57,822 bases of DNA from Accumulibacter sp. GTDB lineage: Bacteria; Pseudomonadota; Gammaproteobacteria; Burkholderiales; Rhodocyclaceae. The notes under the pieces are model-generated. The model made no database searches, had not been told where the DNA came from, and worked only from the letters and a program-made list of their open reading frames with translations. The stretch covers positions 1 through 57,822 of the forward strand of contig JAISAZ010000100.1 in assembly GCA_031266435.1 (NCBI GenBank), given 5' to 3'. Within the stretch, counting starts at the first letter, position 1. Every line of letters starts with the position of its first letter. This document shows, in pieces, positions 9,289 through 19,505 of this stretch. Position numbers and translations under genes: made by a program.

Positions 9289-12200
9289 GCACCCCCACGC
9301 CGCATACCGAACTTTTCCGTTTTTCCTCGCAGGCCCTTCCGGAAGAGACCATGCACGTCCTCCGTTTTACCGGAGAGGAAGGCGTAAACGAACTCTTCAA
9401 TTTCACGATCGAGATCGTTTCGCCCAATCCGGGCCTGGATACGGGCAAACTTCTCTCGGACCGCGCCGTTTTCAGCATTTTGCGCGAAGACGGTTCCAAA
9501 GCGGTTTTCAGCGGTTATCCCGCGCGCGTCGAGCAGGGCGGCGCGTTCAACGGCTACAGCTATTACACCGTCGAACTCAGGCCAGCGCTCTGGAAAATGA
9601 CCCGTATCGTGCAGAGCTGCATTTTCCTCGACCAGACGCTGAAAGATACCGTGCAGGAACTTTTGCGTTCGCAGGCTTTCTTCACCTTCCCCCACCGCTT
9701 CGACTTCACGCGGATGGATTACCCCAGGCGCGAATTTGCGATGCAGTACGAAGAGAGCATCTACAACTATTTGCTCTGGCGCCTCGAAGACCAGGGCGCG
9801 TATTACTATTTTTCGCAAACCGAAACCGAGGACACCCTGCATTTCGCCGACAGCCCGATTTCACACCGCCCGCAGGAACTCGCGTCGGTACTGCGCTATT
9901 CGCCGCCCACCGGGCTCGAGGGCGACCGGATCGGTGAAGTCCTGACTTCCTTTACGCTCAGCCAGTCGCAGCTCCCCGCGCAGGTCATTTTGCGCAGCTA
10001 TAACTGGCGGAACCCGAACAAGCCGATCGTCGGCGCCGCGCCGGTCTCGGGCGACGGTCTGGGCGACGTCTATCTCACCGGAGAAGACGTCGAAAGCGAC
10101 GCCGAAGCCCTCCGTCTCGCAAAGATACGCGCCGAGGAACTCGTCTGTCACGCGAAGCGTTTTCACGGCGCGGGGTCGGTCCCGGGGATCCGTCCCGGAT
10201 ATACCTTCCGTCTGACGGAGCACTACAACAGAGCTTTCAACCGGGAATATCTGGTGACGAATGTCCTCCACGAAGGCAGTCAGGAAAGTTTCATCAATCT
10301 GGGGCTCGGAATTCCGCTCGAAAACCTGAAAGACCACCTTTTTTACCGCAACCGCTTCACGTGCATCGAGGCGGGCGTCCCCTACCGTCCCCAGAGACAA
10401 TCGCCGCGGACGAAGATTTCCGGCGTCATTCACGCCTTCATCGACGGCGCGAGCGAAGGCAGCCGTCCCGAAATCGACGCGATGGGACGTTACAAGCTGA
10501 TGTTCCCCTTCGACGTTTCCGGGCGCAGGGAAGGAAAGGCTTCCTGCTGGATACGCCGCGCGCAGGAGCAGGTCGGCAAGAACTCCGGCGCGAGCTTTCC
10601 GCTCCTTCCCGGCACCGAAGTGCTCGTGAGTTTTTCCGACGGCAACCCCGACCGCCCCTACATCACCGGCGCGCTCGCCAACGCCGAAACCGGCGCGCTC
10701 ACGGGTAGCGGAAACAGCAATTTTTCCGGAATCAGCACACCCGGCGGGAGTTCGCTGGTTTTCAAGGATAGCGGCGAGAAACAGGGCCTGGGAATGATCA
10801 TTCCTTCGGGAAGCGGAATCGTCATGGGCGCGGGGAGCCTTCCCGCCGGGAGCAAGGACAGTTTTTACTGGATGGACAGTTCGGCGATGTCGACCAACTT
10901 CAGCACGCTGAGCCAGAACATGTCTTCGAGCTTCAAGGTCACCCAACTGGCGGGCGGAGTGCCGTGGAATAAATACTTCACGCTCGTCGGCGGAGCGATG
11001 GCAGGGACATTCGGCGCGGTCGCCTCCAGCCTCCGGGGGTCAAGCAATGAAATCTCGGAATCCGAGGACTGGGGTCTGGAAATGGCGAAGTCGACCTCTC
11101 TTCTTCTCCAGTCCATTGGCGATTTTGTGACGGCATGGAAGGTCGGCGGCGCCGCCACCTCAACGCCGTACGCGTATTCGGTCACCGCAACGGAAGACGC
11201 GGGCAAATCGATTCTGCAAGCCTACCCGGACACAGGGCAACTCGTTGCGGGCCTCGTGTTCGATCTCATCGCCAAAGCGGGTTCGCTCACCGCGGCGAGT
11301 GCCGGGATTGTGGACGCCTTCGACCCCGATACGGAAAAGGATCGAAATCTGGCCGCCGACAAGGACGTCGCCGACGCGCAAACCGCGTTAGATACCGCAA
11401 AGGAGGATGAAAACAAAGTAAACAGCGACGCCAGCGCGACGCAAGCTGCCAAAGACGCGGCGAAGGTCAAACGGATCAAGGCGGATCTCGCGTTGAAAAC
11501 GGCGAAGACCAAGAAAGAGGCGATCCTGAGCTACAAGACGCAAAGCATCGGCAAGCTCCTTCCCGAACTCCTGGCGCTTGTCCTGATGACCACTTCCAAC
11601 ATTCGTACCATCTACAACGCGGGCGGAAGCAAGGGCAAATGGGGCGGCATATTGTTGAATGCGCCCGAATCCAACATCAACGCAGTCGCGAATAACGCGA
11701 TCGGCTTGCACTCGGGGCACGGGATTCTCATCGAGTCGGGAAATCGTTTGCAGCGCATGCTGGAAAACCTGTATGACAAAGTCGCGAAAGAGCGCTGGGG
11801 AAGCAAGGATGTAAAAGACCTGAATGTATTCAGCCTGGGCAAGCTGTTCAACTTTGGGTATAGCGACGCATTGGAAAATACCATCAGTCAGAACGAAATA
11901 CAGAGCAGAGACTTGTCTTTTCTGGCAGACAGCACCAGTGTGCGGTATACAGACGCGGAATATCTCATCGAGTCGATCGATGAAATCAGGAAATCTTTCG
12001 CCAAGAAACATATCATTGTTGCCAAGGCCAACGATGGCGAATCCACGATCGTCGTGCAGAATACCAATAATAATTGGCCGGGTGAAAACGGTCCGCAAAA
12101 ACCAGATGGCTTTGGCGGTATTTTCCTGACGACAAAAGGATCCAACCACAAAATTATCCGGATTGATGCCAACAAGTTTTCGCTGTCCATCGACGACGAT

Positions 12201-12482
12201 TCAGTTGAAATCAAGAAAAAAGATGGTGGAAAGCCCTCGGTCAAGATAACGGGTACTGATATCGTCCTGATGCAATCCAACGACGTCACAGTCACCCTTG
12301 CGAGCGACGCCGCTACCATCAAGGGTAAAACTTCCACCGCGACGCTGAAAGAAGGCACAATCGAGTTGAAAACGACGCCGGACAAGTACGTGATCGGCAA
12401 AATCGAGATCAACGCCAACGCCATCAAGAACACGACCGGCTCACTCGACATTCAAGGCGGCGCAATCAAGATTATCGGATAG
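9285..12482 (+). CDS. vgrG: VgrG spike protein (TssI) with long C-terminal extension
   Basis: 1065 aa; N-terminal TssI/gp27-gp5 region (FRFSSQALPEETMHVLRFTGEEGVNELFNFTIEI...), then hydrophobic, coiled-coil and beta-rich extension. Confidence 0.93.
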   Translation: MSTPTPHTELFRFSSQALPEETMHVLRFTGEEGVNELFNFTIEIVSPNPGLDTGKLLSDRAVFSILREDGSKAVFSGYPARVEQGGAFNGYSYYTVELRPALWKMTRIVQSCIFLDQTLKDTVQELLRSQAFFTFPHRFDFTRMDYPRREFAMQYEESIYNYLLWRLEDQGAYYYFSQTETEDTLHFADSPISHRPQELASVLRYSPPTGLEGDRIGEVLTSFTLSQSQLPAQVILRSYNWRNPNKPIVGAAPVSGDGLGDVYLTGEDVESDAEALRLAKIRAEELVCHAKRFHGAGSVPGIRPGYTFRLTEHYNRAFNREYLVTNVLHEGSQESFINLGLGIPLENLKDHLFYRNRFTCIEAGVPYRPQRQSPRTKISGVIHAFIDGASEGSRPEIDAMGRYKLMFPFDVSGRREGKASCWIRRAQEQVGKNSGASFPLLPGTEVLVSFSDGNPDRPYITGALANAETGALTGSGNSNFSGISTPGGSSLVFKDSGEKQGLGMIIPSGSGIVMGAGSLPAGSKDSFYWMDSSAMSTNFSTLSQNMSSSFKVTQLAGGVPWNKYFTLVGGAMAGTFGAVASSLRGSSNEISESEDWGLEMAKSTSLLLQSIGDFVTAWKVGGAATSTPYAYSVTATEDAGKSILQAYPDTGQLVAGLVFDLIAKAGSLTAASAGIVDAFDPDTEKDRNLAADKDVADAQTALDTAKEDENKVNSDASATQAAKDAAKVKRIKADLALKTAKTKKEAILSYKTQSIGKLLPELLALVLMTTSNIRTIYNAGGSKGKWGGILLNAPESNINAVANNAIGLHSGHGILIESGNRLQRMLENLYDKVAKERWGSKDVKDLNVFSLGKLFNFGYSDALENTISQNEIQSRDLSFLADSTSVRYTDAEYLIESIDEIRKSFAKKHIIVAKANDGESTIVVQNTNNNWPGENGPQKPDGFGGIFLTTKGSNHKIIRIDANKFSLSIDDDSVEIKKKDGGKPSVKITGTDIVLMQSNDVTVTLASDAATIKGKTSTATLKEGTIELKTTPDKYVIGKIEINANAIKNTTGSLDIQGGAIKIIG

Positions 12483-12487
12483 ACGCC

Positions 12488-15400
12488 ATGCAAATCCTCC
12501 CGGACGAATCCCTCTACGCCGTCGCGCAGCCTTTCGCGTTTCGCGGCGTTCCGCATCAAAGCCTGACCGTCGGCCTGGGTTTCGACCTCGTGTCCGAAAA
12601 ACCGCAACCCGCCGCCAAGGTCATCGGCGCAGCGATGAAGGCGCTCGCACCCGGAGACTGCCTCGACGTCGGTCTGCCCAAGCCGCAGGCGGAATGGCTC
12701 ATGGCGGGTTTTGCCCAGACCCCCGCCGGCAAACCGCTGACGGCGCTCGCGGTCGAAGTACGAATCGGCGCGGCGAGCCGCCGCTTTCTCGTGCGGGGAG
12801 AGATCGACGCCAAGGGGCAAACGCTCCCCTTTACCGAAGCGCCGCTTCTCTGGGCGGAAACCTTCGGCGCGCCGGATCACGCGGAAAACCCGCTCGGCTG
12901 CGGTCTGGCGCCCGACCCGAAAACCGGTCGCATCCGCTCTCCCCGGCTCGTCGATGCCGACGCCGCGCACGGACGGGCGGTCTGCCCCGGTCCGATGGGC
13001 GCGTGGCCCGCGCGGATGCGGAATATGGGAACCTACGACGAAGGCTGGATTCAGACCCGTTGCCCCGACCTGCCCGACGATTGCGACCTTTCCTACGTCA
13101 ACCTCGCGCAGCCCGCGCAGCGCCTGCCCGGCGGCATCGTCGGCGACGAGGCGATTTATCTCGCCGGGGTCAACGCCAACCATCCCGAAATTCACTCGCA
13201 TCTGCCCGGAAAATCCGTTCGCGTTTTCGTGAAACGCAAGGAAAAACCCGAAGAAGAATCCTTCCTCCTCGCCTACGACACGCTCTGGCTCTTCCCCAAC
13301 GAAGCGTTCGGCTTGTTGCTCGCGCACCTTCTCGTGCCGTGCGCCGACAGCGCGGCGTCGGACATCGAAACGGCGCGGTTTGAAATCACGCCGCCCGACG
13401 CGGAAGAAGCTGCCGAGGCGAAAATGCCCAAAGTGAAGATTCCGAGCACTCCTGACGCTCCTGATGCTCCCGACATTCCCGACATTCCCGATGTTCCCGA
13501 AGCACCCTCCGTCCCCCCACTCTCAGCCGCAGCGAGGGTGGCGAGCGTGGCGAGCGCGGCTTCCGTGATTTCCGCGCCAGCCGCCGCCGCTCCTGCCGCT
13601 GCTGCCGCTCCTGCCGCTGCTCCCGCTCCCGCCGCTCCCACACCGCCCCCCGACGGAGTCGCGGCGATGCGCGAGACTGCCTTGAAGGAACTTGACGCCT
13701 CCTTGCCGGAAATCAACGCCGCGCTGGAAAGCGCGGGTCTCCCAGCGCTGACCCCGGAGCAGATCGCCGAAACGAAGGCGCAAATCGTCCAGCAGGCGGC
13801 GGCGGTGCAGAATCTGACGGCGCAGGCCGACGCCGCGCCGCCGCCCGACCTGCACGCCACGCTGCGTCAGGCGGGGCTTTCCGAAGAAGCGATCGGCGGC
13901 GTCGATAAGGTGATGGAAATCACGCCGCCGAACCCCGCCGATTACAGCGACGCCGCTTCGTGGAACGCCGCCGTCGAAGGCTATCTCACCGAGTTCGAGA
14001 GCCATCTACCCCTCTCCGACGCGGCGCGCGAGACGCAGCGCACGACGCTGAGTCTGATGGGACCCGGCAGCGACGCGGCCATGACCGAGATGGCCGGACC
14101 GACGCCCACGCTCGAAGACGCGCTTGCCCGCGCGGGAATCGCGCCGGACAAGGCCGCGTGGCTCGCCCGCGAACTCGAACAGACGCCCGATTTTTCATCG
14201 GCGGACGCGATGAAAGCGTATATGGCGCAAATGGAAGCCACGATGGGCTTTGCGCCGGGTTCGATGAGCTCGGTCGTCGACAGTGTGCAAAAGGTCGCCG
14301 ATCAAACCGGAACACCGCTGGAATTCCCCGCCGCGCGGGGGACGGAAGCACCGGCGGGAGCCGCTCCGACGCCGGACGCTCCGGCGGTCACGCCATCGCC
14401 CGACGTACCCGCGAAAACGCCGGAAATTTCCGACCCGGGCGCGGAGAATGTCGTCTCCGCCGCGAGCAAAATGGAAGATATTACAGCGACAATCGCGCCC
14501 CCCGAAGAGCAGGCCATCACACAAGGCGCAAAAGCCGCGCAGGACGCCGCCCCGAAAGTTGCGGAAGCAGCGGAAGCGGCGAAAGCCCCGCCGCCGCCGC
14601 TCGATTACGCGTATCAGGATCTGGTCGGCCACGATTTCTCCGGCCAGACGCTCGACGGAGCGAATTTCACGCACGCCAAACTCGCGGGCGCCAATTTTAC
14701 CGACGCTTCCTTGAAAGGCGCGAACTTCGACGATGCGGATTGCGAAAAGGCGAACTTCACCCGCGCCGCGCTCGACGACGCGTCCTTGCAAAAAACAAGT
14801 TTCAAGGAGGCGCTCTTCACCGACGCCGCCGCGCCGCGCGCGCGCTTCATCGAAAGCGACCTGGGCGCGGCCAACGCGAGCGGTCTGACGGCGAAAGACG
14901 CCGAGTTTGCCGGGGCGAATTTTTCCGGCGGGATTTTCGCCGGGGCGGATTTTTCCGGCGCGCTGCTGCAAAACGTCTCGGCGGCGGGTGTCAAGGCCGA
15001 CGGCGCGAATTTCTCCGACTGCAACGCGCGTCAGTGCGATTTTGGCGCCGCGACGCTCTCCCGCGCGAAATTCGAGCACGCCGTTTTTTCCGACACAAAG
15101 TTCAACGAAAGCGACCTTAAATCCGCGCAACTCGCCGAGTCGACGCTTTTACCCGGATGTACGCTGGTCGGCGCCGACGCGAGTGGCGCGCGGCTCAAGG
15201 GCGCGGATTGGCGCGAGGTCGACGCGCGGCGCTCGATCTTCAACGCTTGCGACGCGCGCGACGGACGCTTTTCCGCGTGCAATTTCGGCAAGACCCGCTG
15301 GCAGGCCGCGAAATTGCAGGGCGCGGACTTTTCTCGCTGCGAACTCACCGAGGCGAATTTTGAAAAAGCCGATCTGATGCGCGCGTCCTTGCGGGAAACC

Positions 15401-15535
15401 CGCGCCGCGCGCACACGTTTCAACAAGGCCAATCTCTACAACGCGGATTTTTACCGCGCCGGGATGGCTTACGCCGAACTGAAAGACGCGATCACCGACA
15501 ATACGCTTTTGGCGCTCAGAAAGGACGCTCCATGA
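12488..15535 (+). CDS. DUF2169 domain protein fused to C-terminal pentapeptide repeats (T6SS accessory/adaptor)
   Basis: 1015 aa; N-terminal DUF2169-like region, Pro/Ala linkers, then A(N/D)F-type pentapeptide repeats. Confidence 0.85.
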   Translation: MQILPDESLYAVAQPFAFRGVPHQSLTVGLGFDLVSEKPQPAAKVIGAAMKALAPGDCLDVGLPKPQAEWLMAGFAQTPAGKPLTALAVEVRIGAASRRFLVRGEIDAKGQTLPFTEAPLLWAETFGAPDHAENPLGCGLAPDPKTGRIRSPRLVDADAAHGRAVCPGPMGAWPARMRNMGTYDEGWIQTRCPDLPDDCDLSYVNLAQPAQRLPGGIVGDEAIYLAGVNANHPEIHSHLPGKSVRVFVKRKEKPEEESFLLAYDTLWLFPNEAFGLLLAHLLVPCADSAASDIETARFEITPPDAEEAAEAKMPKVKIPSTPDAPDAPDIPDIPDVPEAPSVPPLSAAARVASVASAASVISAPAAAAPAAAAAPAAAPAPAAPTPPPDGVAAMRETALKELDASLPEINAALESAGLPALTPEQIAETKAQIVQQAAAVQNLTAQADAAPPPDLHATLRQAGLSEEAIGGVDKVMEITPPNPADYSDAASWNAAVEGYLTEFESHLPLSDAARETQRTTLSLMGPGSDAAMTEMAGPTPTLEDALARAGIAPDKAAWLARELEQTPDFSSADAMKAYMAQMEATMGFAPGSMSSVVDSVQKVADQTGTPLEFPAARGTEAPAGAAPTPDAPAVTPSPDVPAKTPEISDPGAENVVSAASKMEDITATIAPPEEQAITQGAKAAQDAAPKVAEAAEAAKAPPPPLDYAYQDLVGHDFSGQTLDGANFTHAKLAGANFTDASLKGANFDDADCEKANFTRAALDDASLQKTSFKEALFTDAAAPRARFIESDLGAANASGLTAKDAEFAGANFSGGIFAGADFSGALLQNVSAAGVKADGANFSDCNARQCDFGAATLSRAKFEHAVFSDTKFNESDLKSAQLAESTLLPGCTLVGADASGARLKGADWREVDARRSIFNACDARDGRFSACNFGKTRWQAAKLQGADFSRCELTEANFEKADLMRASLRETRAARTRFNKANLYNADFYRAGMAYAELKDAITDNTLLALRKDAP

Positions 15536-16509
15536 CCGAGGAAGATTTTCGGACGCAATTCCGCCCCGGCGCAGCGCTTGTCAACGTAGACGCTTCCGGT
15601 CGGGACCTTTCCGGCTGTGACCTTTCCGGCGCTTCGTTTGCGCGTTGTCTCTTCCGCGAGACGCGGCTTTCCGCTTGCAATTTCACCTGCGCGCGCTTCG
15701 AAGATTGCGATTTTTCCGCCGCGTCGCTCCTTGGGAGCACGCTCGAAGAAGTCAGCCTCGTTCGCTGTACGCTCGCCGGCGCAAACGCCGCCGACTCGGC
15801 CTGGAGGAAGGCGACGCTCGAAGACGTATGCCTCGCGCATGCCGGGTTTCAAAACGCCGCGATCCAGGATGTCCGCTTTGTGCGCGTCGATTTTACGGGC
15901 GCGGACTTCACGCGCGCCTTTTTCCAGAACATAAAGCCCGACGCGCCTTTCGACGGGGTCGACGTCACGATGCTCGCGTGCCTGGGTTGCGACTTTTCCG
16001 GTCTTTCCTTCACGCAGGTGAAGGGAGAACTCTGGTTTTTGAGGGACTGTACGCTAAACGGGCTTTCCCTGCGCGATTGCGACTTGCCGCAGATCGTCGT
16101 CCATACTTCGGAAGTCCAGAAATTGCGTATTGAAAACTGCCGCACGCCGCGCGCGGGCTTTGGCGGTCTCGACCTTTCCGGCGCCGTCGTTTCGGATTCC
16201 GACCTTTCCGGCGCTTTCCTTTCCGGCGCCACGCTACACACGGCGAGCTTCCGGAACGTCAATCTCGAAAAGGCCGGATGCGCCGACGCGGATTTTTCGA
16301 GCGCGACGCTCAGCGACTGCACCTGCGGCATGGCGGATTTTTCGCACGCGATTTTCGCGCACGCGCAAATGGAAAACCTCGATCTGACGCTGGCGGACGC
16401 GCATAATGTTGACTTCTCCACGGCGCGGATGAAGGCGTGTATTCTGGAGGGATTGCGCTCCACCGACCCCGCGCGCCTGCGCGCGGAGCGTTTTTCCACG
16501 ACAAACTGA
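15532..16509 (+). CDS. pentapeptide repeat protein
   Basis: 325 aa; repeated DLSGCDLSGASF-type pentapeptides; ATGA overlap with the upstream gene. Confidence 0.9.
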   Translation: MTEEDFRTQFRPGAALVNVDASGRDLSGCDLSGASFARCLFRETRLSACNFTCARFEDCDFSAASLLGSTLEEVSLVRCTLAGANAADSAWRKATLEDVCLAHAGFQNAAIQDVRFVRVDFTGADFTRAFFQNIKPDAPFDGVDVTMLACLGCDFSGLSFTQVKGELWFLRDCTLNGLSLRDCDLPQIVVHTSEVQKLRIENCRTPRAGFGGLDLSGAVVSDSDLSGAFLSGATLHTASFRNVNLEKAGCADADFSSATLSDCTCGMADFSHAIFAHAQMENLDLTLADAHNVDFSTARMKACILEGLRSTDPARLRAERFSTTN

Positions 16510-16523
16510 AAAAGGACTTCGAC

Positions 16524-17126
16524 ATGACGCGAAACATCGGCATGACCCCCGCCTTCCCCGGCGAACGCGCGCTCGTGGAAGGCGTCGTACAAATGACGTT
16601 TGAAATGCGCGTCATCGTGGCTTCCTCGGTCGGGATACTCCAGGCGACGCGCGCGGCAGGCTGTCTTTTGCCGCCGGAAGCCGGGGACCGCGTACTCGTC
16701 GCGCCGACCGACGGCAACGCATGGGTCTTGTGCGTGCTCGAACGCGACCCCGAACGCGCAGCGACGCTCGCGCTCCCCGCGCGCACCGCTTTTTCCGCCG
16801 AAACGCTCGAAATCGACGCCGGACGCCTCGCGCTCAAGGGCGGGGAAAGCGTGCGCGTCGAGGCGCCCGTGCTTTTTCTGACCGGCAAACTGCTCGCGCA
16901 GAGCTTCGAATTCGTCCGCAACACCGCCGTAAAACTCGTCGAAAGCGTTTTCCACCGCCGCGCGCGTTACGCCAAAAACCGCGAGGAGAATACGGAAACC
17001 CTCGACGTCGCCGCCGAACGCATGCGTATTGAATGCCGCCACAGCGCGCGACTCCGCGCCGAAAACGTCGACCTCAAGGCCGAGCATCTGCTCGACATGG
17101 ACGGCGAACACATCAAGCTGGGATAA
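16524..17126 (+). CDS. DUF3540 family T6SS-associated protein
   Basis: MTRNIGMTPAFPGERALVEGVVQ...; start moved to the ATG at 16524; position in a DUF2169/DUF3540/DUF4150 module. Confidence 0.75.
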   Translation: MTRNIGMTPAFPGERALVEGVVQMTFEMRVIVASSVGILQATRAAGCLLPPEAGDRVLVAPTDGNAWVLCVLERDPERAATLALPARTAFSAETLEIDAGRLALKGGESVRVEAPVLFLTGKLLAQSFEFVRNTAVKLVESVFHRRARYAKNREENTETLDVAAERMRIECRHSARLRAENVDLKAEHLLDMDGEHIKLG

Positions 17127-17132
17127 GCCATC

Positions 17133-17534
17133 ATGTTCGCACTGACCCTGAAAGGCGGAACGGCGCAAAGCACGGCGCCCGACGTCTGCAAGACGCCCGC
17201 GCCGCCTGCCGGCCCGGTCCCCATTCCCTACGTCAATATTTTCCAATGCAATATGGCGGACCCCGGCACGGCTTCGCGGAAAGTTTTCATCGACGGCGCG
17301 CCCGCGCTGACGATAAAATCCAAGACGCTGATCTCGAACGGCGACGAGGCCGGCGTAAACGGCGGCGTGGTTTCCAACAAGTTCATCGGACAGGGGGAAT
17401 TCATCGTAGGGTCTCAAAAAGTCCAGTTCGAGAGTAAAGCCGCCGTCTCGCAGGGCGCGCAGACGAAGCACAACAACGGAAATACCATGGGCATCTGTTC
17501 GATGGCGGGGCAGTCCAAGGTGATGGTGCAATGA
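17133..17534 (+). CDS. DUF4150 PAAR-like spike-tip protein
   Basis: 133 aa; PAGPVPIPYVNIFQCNMADPG...SNGDEAGVNGGVVS. Confidence 0.88.
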   Translation: MFALTLKGGTAQSTAPDVCKTPAPPAGPVPIPYVNIFQCNMADPGTASRKVFIDGAPALTIKSKTLISNGDEAGVNGGVVSNKFIGQGEFIVGSQKVQFESKAAVSQGAQTKHNNGNTMGICSMAGQSKVMVQ

Positions 17535-18124
17535 GACCGGCGCGATTCGTGTTCGCGTTCGCGTTTTTTCTCGCGCTCGCCGCCTGCGGCGGCGCGGGCA
17601 AGAAGGCTTTCGAAATGCCGCCCCCGACGCCGAGCGCCGACCCTTCCGGTGTCGTCTGGCAGACCGAGCCAAAGGGTCTGCGAATTTCGATCGAGGCGGC
17701 GCCCGACCTGAACGCGCAGGACGGCGAGCCGCTCGCCTTGAGTCTTTGCGTCTATCAACTCGACAAGACGGCAAAATTCGACGACCTCGCGCAGAGCGAG
17801 GACGGACTCAATCTCTTGCAGGATTGCACGATTTCCGCCGCCGACGCCGTCGCCGCGCAGCGCTTCTGGTTGCAACCCGGACAGACGCGCGTCGTCGAAA
17901 TCGACCGCGCCGCCGGAGCGAAATCTCTGGCGCTCGCCGCCGGGTACGCGCATCTGGCGCCGTCCCTTTCCACCGCCCGCTTTTCGTACTTGCTTCACAG
18001 CGAAAAAGAAGGCTATATTCCGGGATTCAGAAAGACTGTTTACAGCGCGGCGCGTATGGATATCGTCATTCGTCTGAGCGCGTCTGAAGTCAGTGTCAAC
18101 GGAGTCGAACGTGAACCTCAATAG
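17531..18124 (+). CDS. tssJ: T6SS outer-membrane lipoprotein TssJ
   Basis: lipobox LALAACGG; TssJ-like fold region; precedes tssK. Confidence 0.88.
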   Translation: MRPARFVFAFAFFLALAACGGAGKKAFEMPPPTPSADPSGVVWQTEPKGLRISIEAAPDLNAQDGEPLALSLCVYQLDKTAKFDDLAQSEDGLNLLQDCTISAADAVAAQRFWLQPGQTRVVEIDRAAGAKSLALAAGYAHLAPSLSTARFSYLLHSEKEGYIPGFRKTVYSAARMDIVIRLSASEVSVNGVEREPQ

Positions 18125-19496
18125 ACCGCTTTACTGGGAACAGGGCGTATTCCTGCAACCGCAGCACTTTCAGATCGACCAGATCTATCATCGCGACGCG
18201 CGCGCTTTCATGAACGCCCACATCAACCCCTGGCTCTGGGGTTTATGTAGTCTGGATATCAACGAAACCGCGCTCGAAGGTGATCACTTCGAGGTTTCCG
18301 GCGCTTCCCTCCTGCTGAAAGAAGGCGAATGGATCGTCTTTCCGGGAAACGCCACCCTCGCGCCGCGCCCCTTCCGCGCGAGTTGGCCCAACCCGGATCA
18401 GCCGCTCCCGGTATACCTCGGAATCGCGCCCTTCCGTTTGGCGGGCGGCAACGTGTTTCAGACCGACGACCCGGAGTCCGCCCCCGACAGTTATCGTTTC
18501 ACGGCACCGCTCGTCCCCGACCAGGCGCCCGATTTGCATAGCAAGGGGCCGCCCGCCGACGTGCGCTCGATGCGCTACCGCTTGCGCGTGTGCTTCGGCG
18601 ACGAAATGAAGGACACCGCCAACCGCGTCATGATCGCCCGCCTGATCCGCGACGGCGAGCGCGTCCGGGTCGACCGCAAATTCATTCCGCCGCTGACCGA
18701 CGTCCACGTTTCCGAAACCCTGACGAGCCTTCTGCGCGACCTGCGCGATGTCCTCCTCTCGCGCACGCACCAGCTCGAAGAATTCAAGATGGTCGGCGGC
18801 GATATCGCACAATCTTCCACGGGGAACAGCCTTTACGGCGTCGCGCTGTTTTCGATCCTCGGCGTGCTTTCCCGAAACCTGCCGGAACTCGACCAGATGC
18901 TCGCCGCGCCCCGGATTCATCCCTGGCCGGTTTTCATCATGCTCTGTCGGCTGGTCGGCGAGTTGTCGGTCTTTTCCGCCACGCTCTCGCCGCTCGCCGA
19001 AACGCCGCAAGGCCAGCGCGCCGTCCCGCCCTACGACCACGAGAAGCTTTACGAGTGCTTCCAATCCGCGTGCAGCGTCATCACCCGACTCGTCGACGCG
19101 CTCGTCGTCGGCCCCGATTTTTCTCTCACGCTGAAATTGCGCGACGGATTTTTTGAAACGACCCTCCCGCCGAGCGCCCGCGACAGGAGCTTCGCCTACT
19201 GGTTCCTTCTCCGCACGCAGACCGACGCCGCGCTGGCGCAAAAAGTCACCGGCCTCGGCAAACTCGCGCCGCGCCAGGAATTGCGCCCCATCGTCGCCCG
19301 CGCGCTGCCCGGCGTTCGCCTGATCCACGCCGAATCGCCGCCCGTCGGTCTGCCCCGGCGGCACGATACCGCGTATTTCCAGATCGACCAAAGCGATCCC
19401 CTCTGGGCGCAAATCCTCGAACACGGCGAACTCGGCTTTTTCCTGCCCGACGCGCCGGCGGATCTCTGGGCGCAACTCACGGTCATCAGAAAATAG
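18093..19496 (+). CDS. tssK: T6SS baseplate-membrane complex connector TssK
   Basis: NRPLYWEQGVFLQPQHFQ signature; GTG start at 18093 or 18111. Confidence 0.96.
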   Translation: MSTESNVNLNRPLYWEQGVFLQPQHFQIDQIYHRDARAFMNAHINPWLWGLCSLDINETALEGDHFEVSGASLLLKEGEWIVFPGNATLAPRPFRASWPNPDQPLPVYLGIAPFRLAGGNVFQTDDPESAPDSYRFTAPLVPDQAPDLHSKGPPADVRSMRYRLRVCFGDEMKDTANRVMIARLIRDGERVRVDRKFIPPLTDVHVSETLTSLLRDLRDVLLSRTHQLEEFKMVGGDIAQSSTGNSLYGVALFSILGVLSRNLPELDQMLAAPRIHPWPVFIMLCRLVGELSVFSATLSPLAETPQGQRAVPPYDHEKLYECFQSACSVITRLVDALVVGPDFSLTLKLRDGFFETTLPPSARDRSFAYWFLLRTQTDAALAQKVTGLGKLAPRQELRPIVARALPGVRLIHAESPPVGLPRRHDTAYFQIDQSDPLWAQILEHGELGFFLPDAPADLWAQLTVIRK

Positions 19497-19505
19497 GATA
19501 TTCGC

